DNA from: Candidatus Gottesmanbacteria bacterium GW2011_GWC1_43_10
GTDB lineage: Bacteria; Patescibacteriota; Microgenomatia; UBA10105
Length of the DNA: 33,999 bases
Direction of reading: 5' to 3'
Assembly: GCA_000995415.1 (NCBI GenBank)
Contig: LCEX01000031.1
Span: 1-33,999 of the forward strand
The notes below the pieces were generated by a model, which was given only the letters and a program-made list of their open reading frames with translations, did no database searches and was not told where the DNA came from. The position numbers and the translations under genes were made by a program. Shown piece by piece: positions 1-8,065 of the stretch. Positions within the stretch are counted from its first letter, which is position 1; every line of letters begins with the position of its first letter.

Positions 1-2
1 TT

Positions 3-722
3 AAATTAAAAGACACGGGAAGTCAACGATTCCCGGCAGTGACTTTGGGAGTCAGTAGCAGTTTGAAACCCGGTGAACCTTTGGTTATCCTCGGATTTCC
101 GTCGTTGGTAGAAGGGGATAGTCGTGGAAATTCACTTATTGATTACACCAACGCTGCCCGTACCCAATCAGTCACTCAAGGAATTGTGAGCGCTTTGAAG
201 CATGATAACACTGGGCGGTTGCTCATTCAAACTGATGCCTCAATTGAACGGGGTACGAGTGGTGGTCCCGCATTTAACAGCAAAACTGAAGTAGTAGGTA
301 TTGTTACTTTTGGAGTAGAGGGAACTTTGGGGAATTATAATTTTTTGCGCGATACCGCTGATATAAAAAGTTTACTAGATACCAATCAAATCCCCGTTCA
401 AAAAAATCCAGTATTTGAAAAGTGGCGTGAAGGCTTGACTTATTTTTGGAACGGATATTATACAAAAGCTTCCAACAACTTTAGGCTGGTTAAACAAATG
501 TATCCCGGACATCCCACTGTAGATGAGTATATTTCCGAAGCCAAAGCGGCGATTGTTCAAGGTAAAGACCGAGGATTATTTTTGGGATTTGAAAAAGAAG
601 TATTGATCAGAGTGGTATTTTATACATTTCTGTTTTTAATCAGTAGTTTGTTAGTTTGGAAACTTTTGATGGCAAAGAAAAACCATATTGTCGTTTCCAG
701 TCAAATCAGGACCGAAGTTTGA
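3..722 (+). CDS. Trypsin-like (S1/HtrA-type) serine protease with C-terminal membrane anchor, 5' partial
   Basis: The reading frame is already open at the first bases of the window (reading LKDTGSQRFPAVTLG), so the gene begins outside; the GTG at 39 is unlikely to be the start. The visible part is the second half of a trypsin-like beta-barrel: a VILGFPS strand, then ERGTSGGPAFN, which holds the catalytic Ser of the GxSGGP motif. His and Asp of the triad lie upstream and are not seen. After the protease fold comes an alpha-helical stretch (FEKWREGLTYFWNGYYTKAS..., TPR-like in character), then one hydrophobic helix (VVFYTFLFLISSLLVWKLL) and a short basic tail. An envelope-anchored quality-control or processing protease is inferred. 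The family call is firm; substrate and topology are not. Confidence 0.8.
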   Translation, partial: KLKDTGSQRFPAVTLGVSSSLKPGEPLVILGFPSLVEGDSRGNSLIDYTNAARTQSVTQGIVSALKHDNTGRLLIQTDASIERGTSGGPAFNSKTEVVGIVTFGVEGTLGNYNFLRDTADIKSLLDTNQIPVQKNPVFEKWREGLTYFWNGYYTKASNNFRLVKQMYPGHPTVDEYISEAKAAIVQGKDRGLFLGFEKEVLIRVVFYTFLFLISSLLVWKLLMAKKNHIVVSSQIRTEV

Positions 723-770
723 TATACTTGTATCTCAAAGAAATACTTGACATGAGTTACGCACCTTGTC

Positions 771-812
771 ATTATCCGGCTTGCCTGCTCGCCTTTGGAG
801 GGACCGGATAAT
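771..812. repeat. Inverted repeat ATTATCCGG ... CCGGATAAT
   Basis: Nine-base arms at 771-779 and 804-812 enclose a GC-rich loop (GCCTGCTCGCC...GGAGG). It sits 3' of the protease gene and 5' of the 832-856 palindrome, so 723-934 is a stack of small repeats with no ORF. It could serve as a terminator-like hairpin, but no T-run follows. Confidence 0.6.
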
Positions 813-831
813 CTATACAAATAAAACTTAT

Positions 832-856
832 GGATTCCCGCTTTCGCGGGAATGAC
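832..856. repeat. 25-bp palindromic repeat, copy 1 (ATTCCCGC..GCGGGAAT type)
   Basis: A stand-alone intergenic copy with arms ATTCCCGC and GCGGGAAT around a TTTC loop, followed by GAC. The same architecture recurs at 23258-23282 (inside a coding region) and, with CTCGC/GCGAG cores, at 27659-27683 and 27973-27997 around the GIY-YIG gene. Confidence 0.85.
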
Positions 857-934
857 AATCTAAATCACATAAAACTTCGTAAGTCCTAACTTTAATTAGT
901 TGATTGGATAATTTGATTATTGGATAATTGCATT

Positions 935-1504
935 ATGATTCTTTCTGACCGCGATATCAAAAAGGCACTGCAAAATAAACGCATTACATTTAAACCAACT
1001 TTAGATCTGACTACTCAGCTGGGATCTTGTTCCATAGATTTGCGCCTGGGGACCACATTTCGCGTATTTAAACACAGTCGGTTTGCTTTTATCGATCCGC
1101 ATGACAAGAAATTGGCAGAGAGCATGATGGAAGAACAAATTGTGAAAATGGGTGAGGCGTTCATTTTGCAACCCGGAGATTTTGTGCTTGCTACCACCAT
1201 CGAATCATTTACATTACCCAACGATTTGCTGGCTCGGCTTGAGGGGCGTTCTTCACTTGGTCGTTTGGGAATTGTGGTTCACTCGACTGCTTCTATTTTT
1301 GAACCGGGTTGGGATGGAGTGGTCGTTATGGAACTCGGAAACATGGGCCGGATGCCGGTCGCGCTTTATCCCACGATGCGGATTTGTGCGCTGACTTTTG
1401 AGGAACTGACTTCAGATGTTGATGTTCCTTACAATCAAAAAAAACACGCTAAATATATCAAGCAAACTGCTCCACTAGCGAGTAAGATCGCGGAAGAAGA
1501 GTGA
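935..1504 (+). CDS. dcd: dCTP deaminase
   Basis: Deaminates dCTP to dUTP, the first step toward dTTP when CDP or UDP routes are missing. The start is set at ATG 935 (MILSDRDIKKAL, the classic family N-terminus); a TTG at 920 is also in frame but adds residues read from a repeat. Seen motifs: SIDLRLG, then the catalytic core RSSLGRLGIVVHSTA, and GVVVMELGN with the expected catalytic Glu. At 189 aa it is normal for the family. The AT-rich stretch just upstream (899-929) matches the GGATAATTTGAT-type repeat found before ybeY and the PfkB gene. It ends 9 nt before the next small ORF. Whether it also hydrolyses dUTP cannot be judged from sequence. Confidence 0.93.
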   Translation: MILSDRDIKKALQNKRITFKPTLDLTTQLGSCSIDLRLGTTFRVFKHSRFAFIDPHDKKLAESMMEEQIVKMGEAFILQPGDFVLATTIESFTLPNDLLARLEGRSSLGRLGIVVHSTASIFEPGWDGVVVMELGNMGRMPVALYPTMRICALTFEELTSDVDVPYNQKKHAKYIKQTAPLASKIAEEE

Positions 1505-1513
1505 GTCAATTTT

Positions 1514-1771
1514 ATGACCGAGGTCATTTCAGAGGTTCCGGTTACATTGAAAGTAATACAGACGACAGATAAATTTTTCCGATTAGAAATTGTTTGTGGC
1601 CTTTGTGACGCGTTTAATCAAAGCTTTGTTTTTTACGAACCGGAATCAACGCTTCCGGTGGACACAGAACAAGCGGCGCTACGTCATTATCAAGAAACAG
1701 GTCATCCAGTCGAACGTATTTTATATCTTCCCATAGGTATGAAAACTGCACCTGCTTTCTTTAACATGTAA
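1514..1771 (+). CDS. Hypothetical protein, 85 aa
   Basis: Not recognised. It begins 9 nt after dcd and is probably cotranscribed with it. The protein is mostly beta/alpha in character with one CxxC pair (CGLC, around residue 29-32) but no second pair, so a zinc site would need a partner or a dimer. No signal peptide or membrane segment. The coding call rests on ATG start, close spacing and smooth amino-acid composition. Confidence 0.55.
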   Translation: MTEVISEVPVTLKVIQTTDKFFRLEIVCGLCDAFNQSFVFYEPESTLPVDTEQAALRHYQETGHPVERILYLPIGMKTAPAFFNM

Positions 1772-1858
1772 CTTGAAAGTATCTAAACGGATTAAAAGGA
1801 TACAAAACATAGAAGAGGTTTAAAGCTATTCAACCCGTCGGTTGATTTTAAAAGACTT

Positions 1859-2863
1859 ATGGTGTTAAGACTAGGTGAAGGTGCTCGGGGTAACGGCCAT
1901 TATGCGCATAAACCTGATCTTCTGCATGTTTTACCGTTAGAGCGTTCTAACGGCGCCACCAATTCCAATGATTATCTCGTTATACGATCCGACTTAAGTA
2001 CTCCTGGGAGTGCAGAGGTTTATCGTCTTGCGGCTGAAGGGCAGTTGTCTCCGTTACATCGTAGTTTAAGTTCTTCAGTGCCTACGGAGTTGTTAGCGGC
2101 TGGTTTTCCAAATGAGGAAAAAAGGACAAAATACATCGTTCAACCTTATCCGTTTCTTAAAAAGGTAGATGGTCCTCGAACAGGGCCGTTTGTTTTAGGT
2201 GTATTTCCTGCTTGTTTACCAGAGAAACGGCATTTAATGTTAGTTGTGGATACGAGTAATGGTGTGAATTATCCAAGACTGGTTACAACTCTTAGAGACT
2301 TGTTCCAACATAAAGATCCGGAAACATTTGCGCATAGTCAAAGGGTGGCAGAGTTGGTACGGAGAGCAGGTGAGGCACTTTTGCCTAAAATCAATTCTCA
2401 ACTACTTTGTCGTATGGAAAGAGGTGGTTTTCTTCATGATATTGGTAAATTAGACCTTCCACAAACAATCATTGATACGCCTGCAGGTCACAATTTGTCC
2501 AGAGAACAGCGGGATCTTATTCGCGAACATCCACGGTATGCTGTACAAGTCATGCAGGCTCTCCCCGAATTATTTAGTCCAATGGAGGTGGAGATGGTAG
2601 GTTATCACCAGGAAAAATGGGACGGGACGGGTTATCCCCATAGATTACGAGGCGGACGGATTCCTTTGCCGGCGCGTGTTTTGGCTCTTGCTGATACTTG
2701 GGATGCGATGCGAAGTGACCGGCCATACAGAAGAGCAATGCCAGCAAACGAAGTTAGGAGTTATTTTACCGCCCAAAAGGGGCATGCTTTTGATCCCTTT
2801 TTGGTTGATGCTTTTCTAGAAGTTGTGGATCGGATAGAGCAAGGTATGGGATATCCTGTGTGA
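1859..2863 (+). CDS. HD-GYP domain protein (putative cyclic-dinucleotide phosphodiesterase)
   Basis: 334 aa. The C-terminal ~190 residues form an HD-GYP domain: HSQRVAELV, then LHDIGK (His193-Asp194), EHPRYAVQVM, YHQEKWDG (His250) and GTGYP (257-260), followed by LADTWDAMRSDRPYR. These are the metal ligands and GYP signature of c-di-GMP-type phosphodiesterases. The N-terminal ~145 residues match no domain I recognise and lack a membrane segment, so the enzyme should be cytoplasmic. No GGDEF synthase is in the window. The 3' end is 9 nt from the 3' end of the convergent methyltransferase gene. Family call firm; substrate (c-di-GMP, cGAMP or another HD target) inferred. Confidence 0.85.
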   Translation: MVLRLGEGARGNGHYAHKPDLLHVLPLERSNGATNSNDYLVIRSDLSTPGSAEVYRLAAEGQLSPLHRSLSSSVPTELLAAGFPNEEKRTKYIVQPYPFLKKVDGPRTGPFVLGVFPACLPEKRHLMLVVDTSNGVNYPRLVTTLRDLFQHKDPETFAHSQRVAELVRRAGEALLPKINSQLLCRMERGGFLHDIGKLDLPQTIIDTPAGHNLSREQRDLIREHPRYAVQVMQALPELFSPMEVEMVGYHQEKWDGTGYPHRLRGGRIPLPARVLALADTWDAMRSDRPYRRAMPANEVRSYFTAQKGHAFDPFLVDAFLEVVDRIEQGMGYPV

Positions 2864-2872
2864 AGAGTATAA

Positions 2873-3631
2873 TCAGTTTTTGTGGCACAGGAGAGCTAAG
2901 AATAAAGGGAACTCACTGCGACTTCTATTTTCCATTTTCGCCGCAGATCCGACGCTGATTTTGTCAGAAGTCCACTCTGCCAACTTTTCGATCATAAAAC
3001 CATTGTTTGTGATCATTTCGGAATAAGCAGAGATGGGTAAATGAAACGTCCAGGTGATGGATTTGCCAATTTGGCCGGGGTGCATGTTGATCGGTATCTC
3101 AAGTGGTGACAGATACCGGTTGATGCGGCGGTACTGGAGTTTGTTTTGGGGATCAATTTCCCAACTGGATTGGCGGGGAATGCGAAAACAGGGGTGGTTG
3201 AGGACGATCAGCAGTTTACCTTTGGGTTTGAGAAAACGGGTTGCGTTAGTGATGACATTAGTTGCATCTTTGATGTTTTGCAAAGCCAAAATGACTGTCG
3301 CGTGGGTAAAATTGGTGGTTAAGGCGAGACTTTGTGTCACGTCGCTGACTACAAAATGGTGCCGCGGATTTTTATCTTTGTTTTTGGCAAATTGGATGAG
3401 CTTGGGAGCTGCATCAATACCATAGTATGTCACCGCTTTTGGTAAATAGCGGGCCAAAATGCCGTTGCCACAAGCCAAGTCAAGGAGTGTTGAATCGGGT
3501 TTGAGATCCAGAAGTTGCAACGATTTGGGGATGATCACGTGTTCATGGAAATATTGGCCTTTGACGTCTACCAATTCGTTGTACCAACGGGCTTCGTGGT
3601 TCCAGGAAGTAGGTTTTTTAGGTCGGAACAT
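2873..3631 (-). CDS. Class I SAM-dependent methyltransferase
   Basis: 252 aa with the Rossmann-type SAM site: motif I LLDLACGNGILARYL, then YYGIDAAPKLIQFAK (acidic residue after beta2), FVVSDVT and ILALQNIKD. This matches the methyltransferase type 11/12 superfamily; the substrate is unknown. It is the last gene of the minus-strand run glmS - HAD - this gene, starting 22 nt after the HAD stop codon. The family does not by itself indicate a small-molecule versus macromolecule target. Confidence 0.85.
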   Translation of the reverse strand: MFRPKKPTSWNHEARWYNELVDVKGQYFHEHVIIPKSLQLLDLKPDSTLLDLACGNGILARYLPKAVTYYGIDAAPKLIQFAKNKDKNPRHHFVVSDVTQSLALTTNFTHATVILALQNIKDATNVITNATRFLKPKGKLLIVLNHPCFRIPRQSSWEIDPQNKLQYRRINRYLSPLEIPINMHPGQIGKSITWTFHLPISAYSEMITNNGFMIEKLAEWTSDKISVGSAAKMENRSRSEFPLFLALLCHKN

Positions 3632-3653
3632 ATATTTTGGTAGTAGTTGGTTT

Positions 3654-4304
3654 TTAAATTAACTTTGCCAAATGATTTTTTACGGCAACTAGGTCTGGGA
3701 AAATTTTATCAGCAGCAGAATAATCTAACTGTTTGGTATAAATCCCGGGAATAGCAAAACAGATCATTTGAGCGGCCTTGGCTGCAGCCACTCCGGTCAA
3801 TGCATCTTCCAAAACCACACACGACTCGGGTGCCACACCTAGTGCTCGGCCGGTTTTTTGGTAAACCTCCGGGTGCGGTTTGCCTTGTTTGACATGGTCA
3901 CTACCAACAATTACTGGGAAAAACTCACGCAGGCCGAATCTGTTCATCACAAAATCTATATACCAGGATAGAGCACTAGTACCTAGTCCCACTGGGACTT
4001 TCTTCTTTTTCAGAAATTGTAGAAGCTCTAAGGCACCGGGTGCTAATTCAAGCGTATTTTCAATAAGAGATTTAAATAGCTGGTCACGTTTTTGCACCAA
4101 TCTATTTACACTATCGGGAAGCGACCAGCGCTTTTGCAACTTGGCATATTCTTCAACAATGCGTTGACCGGTAAACTCTTTGACGTGAGTTAGACTATAA
4201 CGTTTACTGTATTCGGCGAATAACGATTTATTTGCTTGAAAATGGACTGGTTCCGAGTCGACTAAGACGCCATCCATATCAAAAATGACGGCTTTGATTT
4301 TCAT
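3654..4304 (-). CDS. HAD-superfamily phosphatase/phosphoglucomutase-like hydrolase
   Basis: 216 aa. Motif I is IFDMDGVLVDSEP (nucleophile Asp9, general acid Asp11), followed by a helical cap, then GLGTSAL (motif II Thr/Ser), VKQGKPHPEVY (motif III Lys) and VVLEDALTGVAAA (motif IV acids). This is the beta-phosphoglucomutase/phosphatase subfamily with a C1 cap. It overlaps the end of glmS by 4 bp (ATGA), so it is translationally coupled to it. A role with hexose or hexosamine phosphates is suggested only by the coupling. Confidence 0.88.
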   Translation of the reverse strand: MKIKAVIFDMDGVLVDSEPVHFQANKSLFAEYSKRYSLTHVKEFTGQRIVEEYAKLQKRWSLPDSVNRLVQKRDQLFKSLIENTLELAPGALELLQFLKKKKVPVGLGTSALSWYIDFVMNRFGLREFFPVIVGSDHVKQGKPHPEVYQKTGRALGVAPESCVVLEDALTGVAAAKAAQMICFAIPGIYTKQLDYSAADKIFPDLVAVKNHLAKLI

Positions 4305-6265
4305 TTTACAGTCACACTTTTGGCTAAATTTCTGGGTTTATCCGGATCCAGGCCGCGGTAGATGGTGATGTAATAAGCCAAAGCCTGTGCGGTCACGACA
4401 TTGGGAATGATCGTTGCCTCGCGGGCGTCAGTAACGGGCAAATAATAATCAAAAATCTCATGAGGCTTATGGGAAATGCCGATTATAAATCCGCCGCGGG
4501 CTTTCATTTCCATAGCTCCAGCCAAATTGGCACCATAAGTTTCATCATTTGGCAAAAAAGCGATGCAAGGTACACCCTTTTCCACCAGAGCCAAAGGTCC
4601 GTGTTTGAGTTCACCTGCCGCCATGCCCTCGGCGTGGATGTAGGCAGTTTCTTTGATTTTGATCGCTGCCTCAAGACTGGCCGGATATGAAAGGCCGCGG
4701 CCGATGACATAGATGTCACGGGCGCTTTTGAGTTTATCAGCTAACTTTTGCAATCTTTTGATATTGGCTTCCGAAAGAACTTGTTTAGTGGATGCGGCGG
4801 CCTGCAAAATCACTTTTTTGCCTTCTCCAATTTTACCGGCCAGAGCATAAGCCAAAAGAGTGAGATGGCTAAGTTTGGCAGTTAACGCTTTGGTTGAAGC
4901 CACACTTTTCTCGGGTCCGGCCCCAACTAGCATTTTATAATCAGCTTCGCGGTAAAGAGTTGAACCCATGACATTAACAAGCGCAAAAATTTTGGCCCCT
5001 CGGGCCCGGGCTTTTTTGATTGACTCAAGCGTATCCATGGTTTCTCCGGATTGGGATAGGGCCATCACCAAGCTTTTACTGGTCAAAAAATCCAAATGGT
5101 AGCCAAATTCGCTGCCTATAGCCCAATTGACATGCCGCTTGGCAATTTTGGAAAACAAGTAACTACCAGCGATGCAGACATAAGAAGCGCTGCCGCAACC
5201 GACCATATAAGTGCCAAATGATTTTTTGATAGTTTGGGCGAGTTTTTCGACGTGAGTGCTAGTGGTTTGGGCGATGTCGGCGATGATTTTTGGTTGTTCA
5301 TGGATCTCTTTAAGCATGAAATAGGGATATTTTCCTAAATCCACCTGTGCCACAGACCAATTAAGTTTTTGGGGTTTAAAAGTCACCGGTTTGTTTGTGC
5401 GGACGTTGACGATTTTTACATTTTTATTAGAAACAATTGCCATTTCATCATCTTCCATAAAATGGACATTTTTGGTGTAGGGTAAAAGGGCGGCAGCATC
5501 GCTAGCTAAGAAGTTTTCATGATCACCAAAACCAATAACGAGCGGAGAACCATTGCGTACAGCCACAAATTCTCGGGTTTGATGGTTTATGGCAATGATA
5601 GCATTTAAGCCCTGCATTTGGTTAAAGGCTGCCCGCACTGCTTGGGGGAAATCTAACTTATTATGATTCACATTTAACCCCTCCTCACCTCCCCTTAAAT
5701 TAAGGGGAGGAAGGGTGGGGTTATTGAGAGGGGAATTACTTCTCCACTTTTTAAGAGGAGGTAAGGTGGAGTTAGATCCACAAAAATACTCTTCAATCAT
5801 ATGTGCGATTACTTCGGTATCTGTTTCGGAAATAAACTTGTGATTCTTTTTTGTGAGTGCTTTTTTGATCTCATCATAGTTTTCGAAAATACCGTTGTGG
5901 ACAATGGCGATTGATTTGGTGCAATCCAGATGCGGGTGGGCGTTGATGTCAGTCACTCCGCCGTGGGTGGCCCAACGGGTGTGGCCAAGAGCGAAACTGC
6001 TCGGGGGGAGGTCGTAAACGGTTGAGCTGCCTATTTTCCCGGCCTTTTTTTTGACTACGATGGTTCGTAACCCCTCTTGACCTCCCCTGATCCTAAGGGG
6101 AGGAATTTCCCCTCTTAAGATAAGAGGGGATGAAGGGGAGTTATGAAGTGGTACTTCTGCCACGCCCCAGCTATCGTATCCCCGATATTCCAGAGATTTG
6201 AGTCCATCAAACACGATCTGAGCGCCGTTTGATTTAGGGCCAACGTAGCCAAAAATTCCACACAT
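4301..6265 (-). CDS. glmS: Glutamine--fructose-6-phosphate aminotransferase with two repeat-encoded insertions
   Basis: Makes glucosamine-6-phosphate from fructose-6-phosphate and glutamine, feeding UDP-GlcNAc and peptidoglycan. The N-terminal Ntn glutaminase begins MCGIFGYVG (Cys2 nucleophile after Met removal) with GHTRWATHGG; two SIS domains follow (GSEFGYHL, ALSQSGETMDTLES, KSVASTKALTA) and the C-terminus ends AKSVTVK. It is 654 aa against roughly 600-610 usual. The excess is two proline/glycine-rich insertions at about residues 42-66 (PPLRIRGGQEGL) and 165-197 (LPPLNLRGGEEGL), both encoded by palindromic repeats and both falling between conserved glutaminase elements. Catalytic residues are intact, so the protein is probably active. 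First gene of the minus-strand operon, with a good promoter at 6311-6339. Confidence 0.96.
   Translation of the reverse strand: MCGIFGYVGPKSNGAQIVFDGLKSLEYRGYDSWGVAEVPLHNSPSSPLILRGEIPPLRIRGGQEGLRTIVVKKKAGKIGSSTVYDLPPSSFALGHTRWATHGGVTDINAHPHLDCTKSIAIVHNGIFENYDEIKKALTKKNHKFISETDTEVIAHMIEEYFCGSNSTLPPLKKWRSNSPLNNPTLPPLNLRGGEEGLNVNHNKLDFPQAVRAAFNQMQGLNAIIAINHQTREFVAVRNGSPLVIGFGDHENFLASDAAALLPYTKNVHFMEDDEMAIVSNKNVKIVNVRTNKPVTFKPQKLNWSVAQVDLGKYPYFMLKEIHEQPKIIADIAQTTSTHVEKLAQTIKKSFGTYMVGCGSASYVCIAGSYLFSKIAKRHVNWAIGSEFGYHLDFLTSKSLVMALSQSGETMDTLESIKKARARGAKIFALVNVMGSTLYREADYKMLVGAGPEKSVASTKALTAKLSHLTLLAYALAGKIGEGKKVILQAAASTKQVLSEANIKRLQKLADKLKSARDIYVIGRGLSYPASLEAAIKIKETAYIHAEGMAAGELKHGPLALVEKGVPCIAFLPNDETYGANLAGAMEMKARGGFIIGISHKPHEIFDYYLPVTDAREATIIPNVVTAQALAYYITIYRGLDPDKPRNLAKSVTVK
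5676..5773. repeat. Double-hairpin coding repeat inside glmS (copy 2)
   Basis: AACCCCTCC..., then CCTCCCCTTAA/TTAAGGGGAGG and a second weaker hairpin (CTCCACTTTTT...AAGAGGAGG...GGTGGAGTT). It is read in frame on the minus strand as a ~33-residue insertion containing LPPLNLRGGEEGL. Same family as 6069-6142, 32698-32765 and the intergenic 8748-8895 composite. Confidence 0.88.
6069..6142. repeat. Double-hairpin coding repeat inside glmS (copy 1)
   Basis: Two adjacent hairpins, CCTCCCCTGATCC/TAAGGGGAGG and CCCCTCTTA/TAAGAGGGG, bounded by AACCCC and GGGGAGTT. It is read in frame in glmS as SPLILRGEIPPLRIRGGQEGL, an extra loop at residues 42-66 that ordinary GlmS proteins lack. Confidence 0.88.
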
Positions 6266-6310
6266 AAATTTTGCTTAAATTTCCTGCCCGGCTAAAACTC
6301 CAGTCTCGAA

Positions 6311-6339
6311 ATCGTAGAGGATCAGAGCGTAATAGTCAA
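6311..6339 (-). promoter_or_regulatory. Sigma70-type promoter for glmS operon
   Basis: On the minus strand TTGACT (6334-6339) and TACGAT (6311-6316) are separated by 17 nt. The start point would be near 6304, leaving a ~39-nt leader before glmS with only a weak AGGAAA ribosome site. Confidence 0.6.
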
Positions 6340-6378
6340 GTGAATCTGCAAACTTGATAAAAAGACAAAGTATAGTAG

Positions 6379-6407
6379 TTGACACGCGCGAGATTTTATT
6401 CTATATC
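6379..6407 (+). promoter_or_regulatory. Strong sigma70-type promoter, near-leaderless
   Basis: TTGACA (6379-6384), 17-nt spacer, TATATC (6402-6407). The predicted start is ~6414, six bases before the ATG at 6420. It lies downstream of the TTG at 6354 and therefore argues for the 6420 start. Confidence 0.7.
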
Positions 6408-6419
6408 TTTAGCAAATAT

Positions 6420-6710
6420 ATGAGTGAGAGAGCTCAAAAACTGACTAGCCGGCCTGTAAGGATGTCTGATGGCCGCTTCGCCTTACCTGCAACAGCACCA
6501 GAAGTGAATTCACATTTACACCAAGCTGTACGAGTGGTTGATAAACTTTTGTTAAGTCAAACATCTATTATTGTTTTAAGTCCCAAGCGGGCTATCATTC
6601 AACGAGGTGACCAGCCAGATCATTGGAATATAATGACACCTGGCGAATTTGCATCTTATAAACAAGAGATTGAAGACTATAGACAGAGGATGGAACTAGC
6701 CTATAAATAA
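6420..6710 (+). CDS. Hypothetical protein, 96 aa
   Basis: Not recognised. The ATG at 6420 (MSERAQKLTSRP) is preferred over the in-frame TTG at 6354 because a textbook promoter (6379-6407) lies between them. The protein has a basic N-terminus, a central alpha/beta part (SIIVLSPKRAIIQRGD) and a charged C-terminal helix (GEFASYKQEIEDYRQRM). No membrane helix, no metal motif. It stands 35 nt before the deoxynucleoside kinase and may be cotranscribed with the salvage genes. Confidence 0.6.
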   Translation: MSERAQKLTSRPVRMSDGRFALPATAPEVNSHLHQAVRVVDKLLLSQTSIIVLSPKRAIIQRGDQPDHWNIMTPGEFASYKQEIEDYRQRMELAYK

Positions 6711-6745
6711 AGGATGGAATAAACTGGCACAGATCATTCTAGTTG

Positions 6746-7384
6746 ATGAAAAACAACAGGAAAAAGCACTATCTTTCGATCATGGGAACGATGGGATCTG
6801 GTAAAACTACGGCAGTTAAGTTGCTTGCCAACCATTTAAAGTTCCATTTGCTTGAAGAAAACTTCGGTACCAATGCCTTTCTACCAAAATTTTACCAAGA
6901 TATGGAGAGGTGGGCATTTCACTCGCAGGCGTTTTTTCTCCTAGAGAAGGTGAGTCAGATACTAGGAATTCCCAAACTTCTCAGTTCTCGCTCGGTAGTT
7001 CAGGACACTTTGCTGCAACAGGATGTATTTTCTTATGCCAAAGCCCAACACGTTTTGGGACATATGGATGATGACGAGTGGCGGCTTTACCAAAAAATCT
7101 ACCGTTCATTTGAGCCATATTTTCCGCGTCCCGATTTGCTCATCTACTTGGAAACTTCGTTGACGGTTCTACGTGATCGAATCAAATCGCGAGCCAGGAC
7201 TTATGAGCAGAGCATTCCGAATAAATATTTAGAACTCCTCGATGATCTGAATCACAAGTGGCTATCGGAAAATAAAACCATACCGGTTATAATAGTCAAA
7301 ACCGATGGTATAAATATTGTTAGAAATAAGAAAGCGCAAACAGAGTTTGTAGTTCTGATCAAAAAACGTCTAAAATATGGCTAA
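6746..7384 (+). CDS. Deoxynucleoside kinase (dNK family)
   Basis: Phosphorylates deoxynucleosides (dA, dC or dG type) for salvage. P-loop GTMGSGKTT near the N-terminus, LLEENFGTN (base-binding and catalytic Glu region), RSVVQDTLLQQDVFSYA (the DRS-like stretch, here SRSVVQD), and PDLLIYLETSLTVLRDRIKSRAR (lid with arginines). At 212 aa it fits bacterial dAK/dCK-type enzymes. Start chosen at ATG 6746; a TTG three bases upstream is in frame. The last 8 bp overlap the next HAD gene. Exact nucleoside specificity is open. Confidence 0.87.
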   Translation: MKNNRKKHYLSIMGTMGSGKTTAVKLLANHLKFHLLEENFGTNAFLPKFYQDMERWAFHSQAFFLLEKVSQILGIPKLLSSRSVVQDTLLQQDVFSYAKAQHVLGHMDDDEWRLYQKIYRSFEPYFPRPDLLIYLETSLTVLRDRIKSRARTYEQSIPNKYLELLDDLNHKWLSENKTIPVIIVKTDGINIVRNKKAQTEFVVLIKKRLKYG

Positions 7385-8054
7385 CAGGTTTTCGCAAATC
7401 AAGGTTTTGATCTGGGATTTTGACGGAACGTTTTATAAACCTAACGCTGCGTTGTGGCAAGACGTGCGGCAAGCCGAATATCAGACGATCATGAACCACA
7501 CAGGTTGGTCGAAGAAAAAAACAGTGATCGAGTTTGAGGACACACATAAACACAAGTTTGGCAGTGCCACTCAAGTCGCAGCTTTTTTGAGTAGAATTTC
7601 TATCGTAGAAGCTGCAGTAGAAATGGAAAATTATTTTGACCGCCGCAAATATGTCCAGCGAGATGAAAAATTGATTGCTCTATTTGCCAAACTCAAAAAC
7701 TTCCGCCATTTTACTTTGGCCAACGGAGTTATCGAAAAACACAAACAAACTTTGGCTGTTTTAGGTATTAATCCTGAAATTTTTGAAGAAATGGTGACTT
7801 CAGAAACAGTGGGTGTCACCAAACCAAATCCCAAAGGTTTTGAATATATTTTGGATAAAACTAAATTGGCACCTTCTGCACATCTCATGATTGGCGATCG
7901 GGAAGCGATTGATTTGGTTCCGGCCAAACAACTGGGGATGAAAACCTGTTTGGTCTGGTCGGATGAAAAAAGCGAAATTGCCGATGCGACACTTTCTTCA
8001 GTATACGAAGTCAGCAGTTTGTTTCTACAAAATCCCCAAAATCCTGGAATGTAA
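7377..8054 (+). CDS. HAD-superfamily hydrolase (putative nucleotidase)
   Basis: 225 aa. Motif I VLIWDFDGTFYKP (Asp nucleophile and Asp acid), motif II TLANGVIEKH, motif III Lys in GVTKPNPKGFEY, motif IV MIGDREAIDLVPAKQLG. The helical cap between motifs I and II fits pyrimidine 5'-nucleotidase-like and YjjG-like HAD proteins. It overlaps the deoxynucleoside kinase by 8 bp, so a role in balancing nucleoside monophosphates is inferred from coupling. The last codons (NPQNPGM) run into a hairpin repeat. Confidence 0.85.
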   Translation: MANRFSQIKVLIWDFDGTFYKPNAALWQDVRQAEYQTIMNHTGWSKKKTVIEFEDTHKHKFGSATQVAAFLSRISIVEAAVEMENYFDRRKYVQRDEKLIALFAKLKNFRHFTLANGVIEKHKQTLAVLGINPEIFEEMVTSETVGVTKPNPKGFEYILDKTKLAPSAHLMIGDREAIDLVPAKQLGMKTCLVWSDEKSEIADATLSSVYEVSSLFLQNPQNPGM

Positions 8055-8065
8055 ATACATATCAC

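Noticed and set aside
832-856. CRISPR array from the recurring 25-bp palindromes
   Set aside because: Copies are far apart, not regularly spaced, and no cas genes occur in the window.
920-934. Upstream TTG start for dcd
   Set aside because: The five extra residues are read from the AT-rich repeat; the family N-terminus begins exactly at ATG 935.
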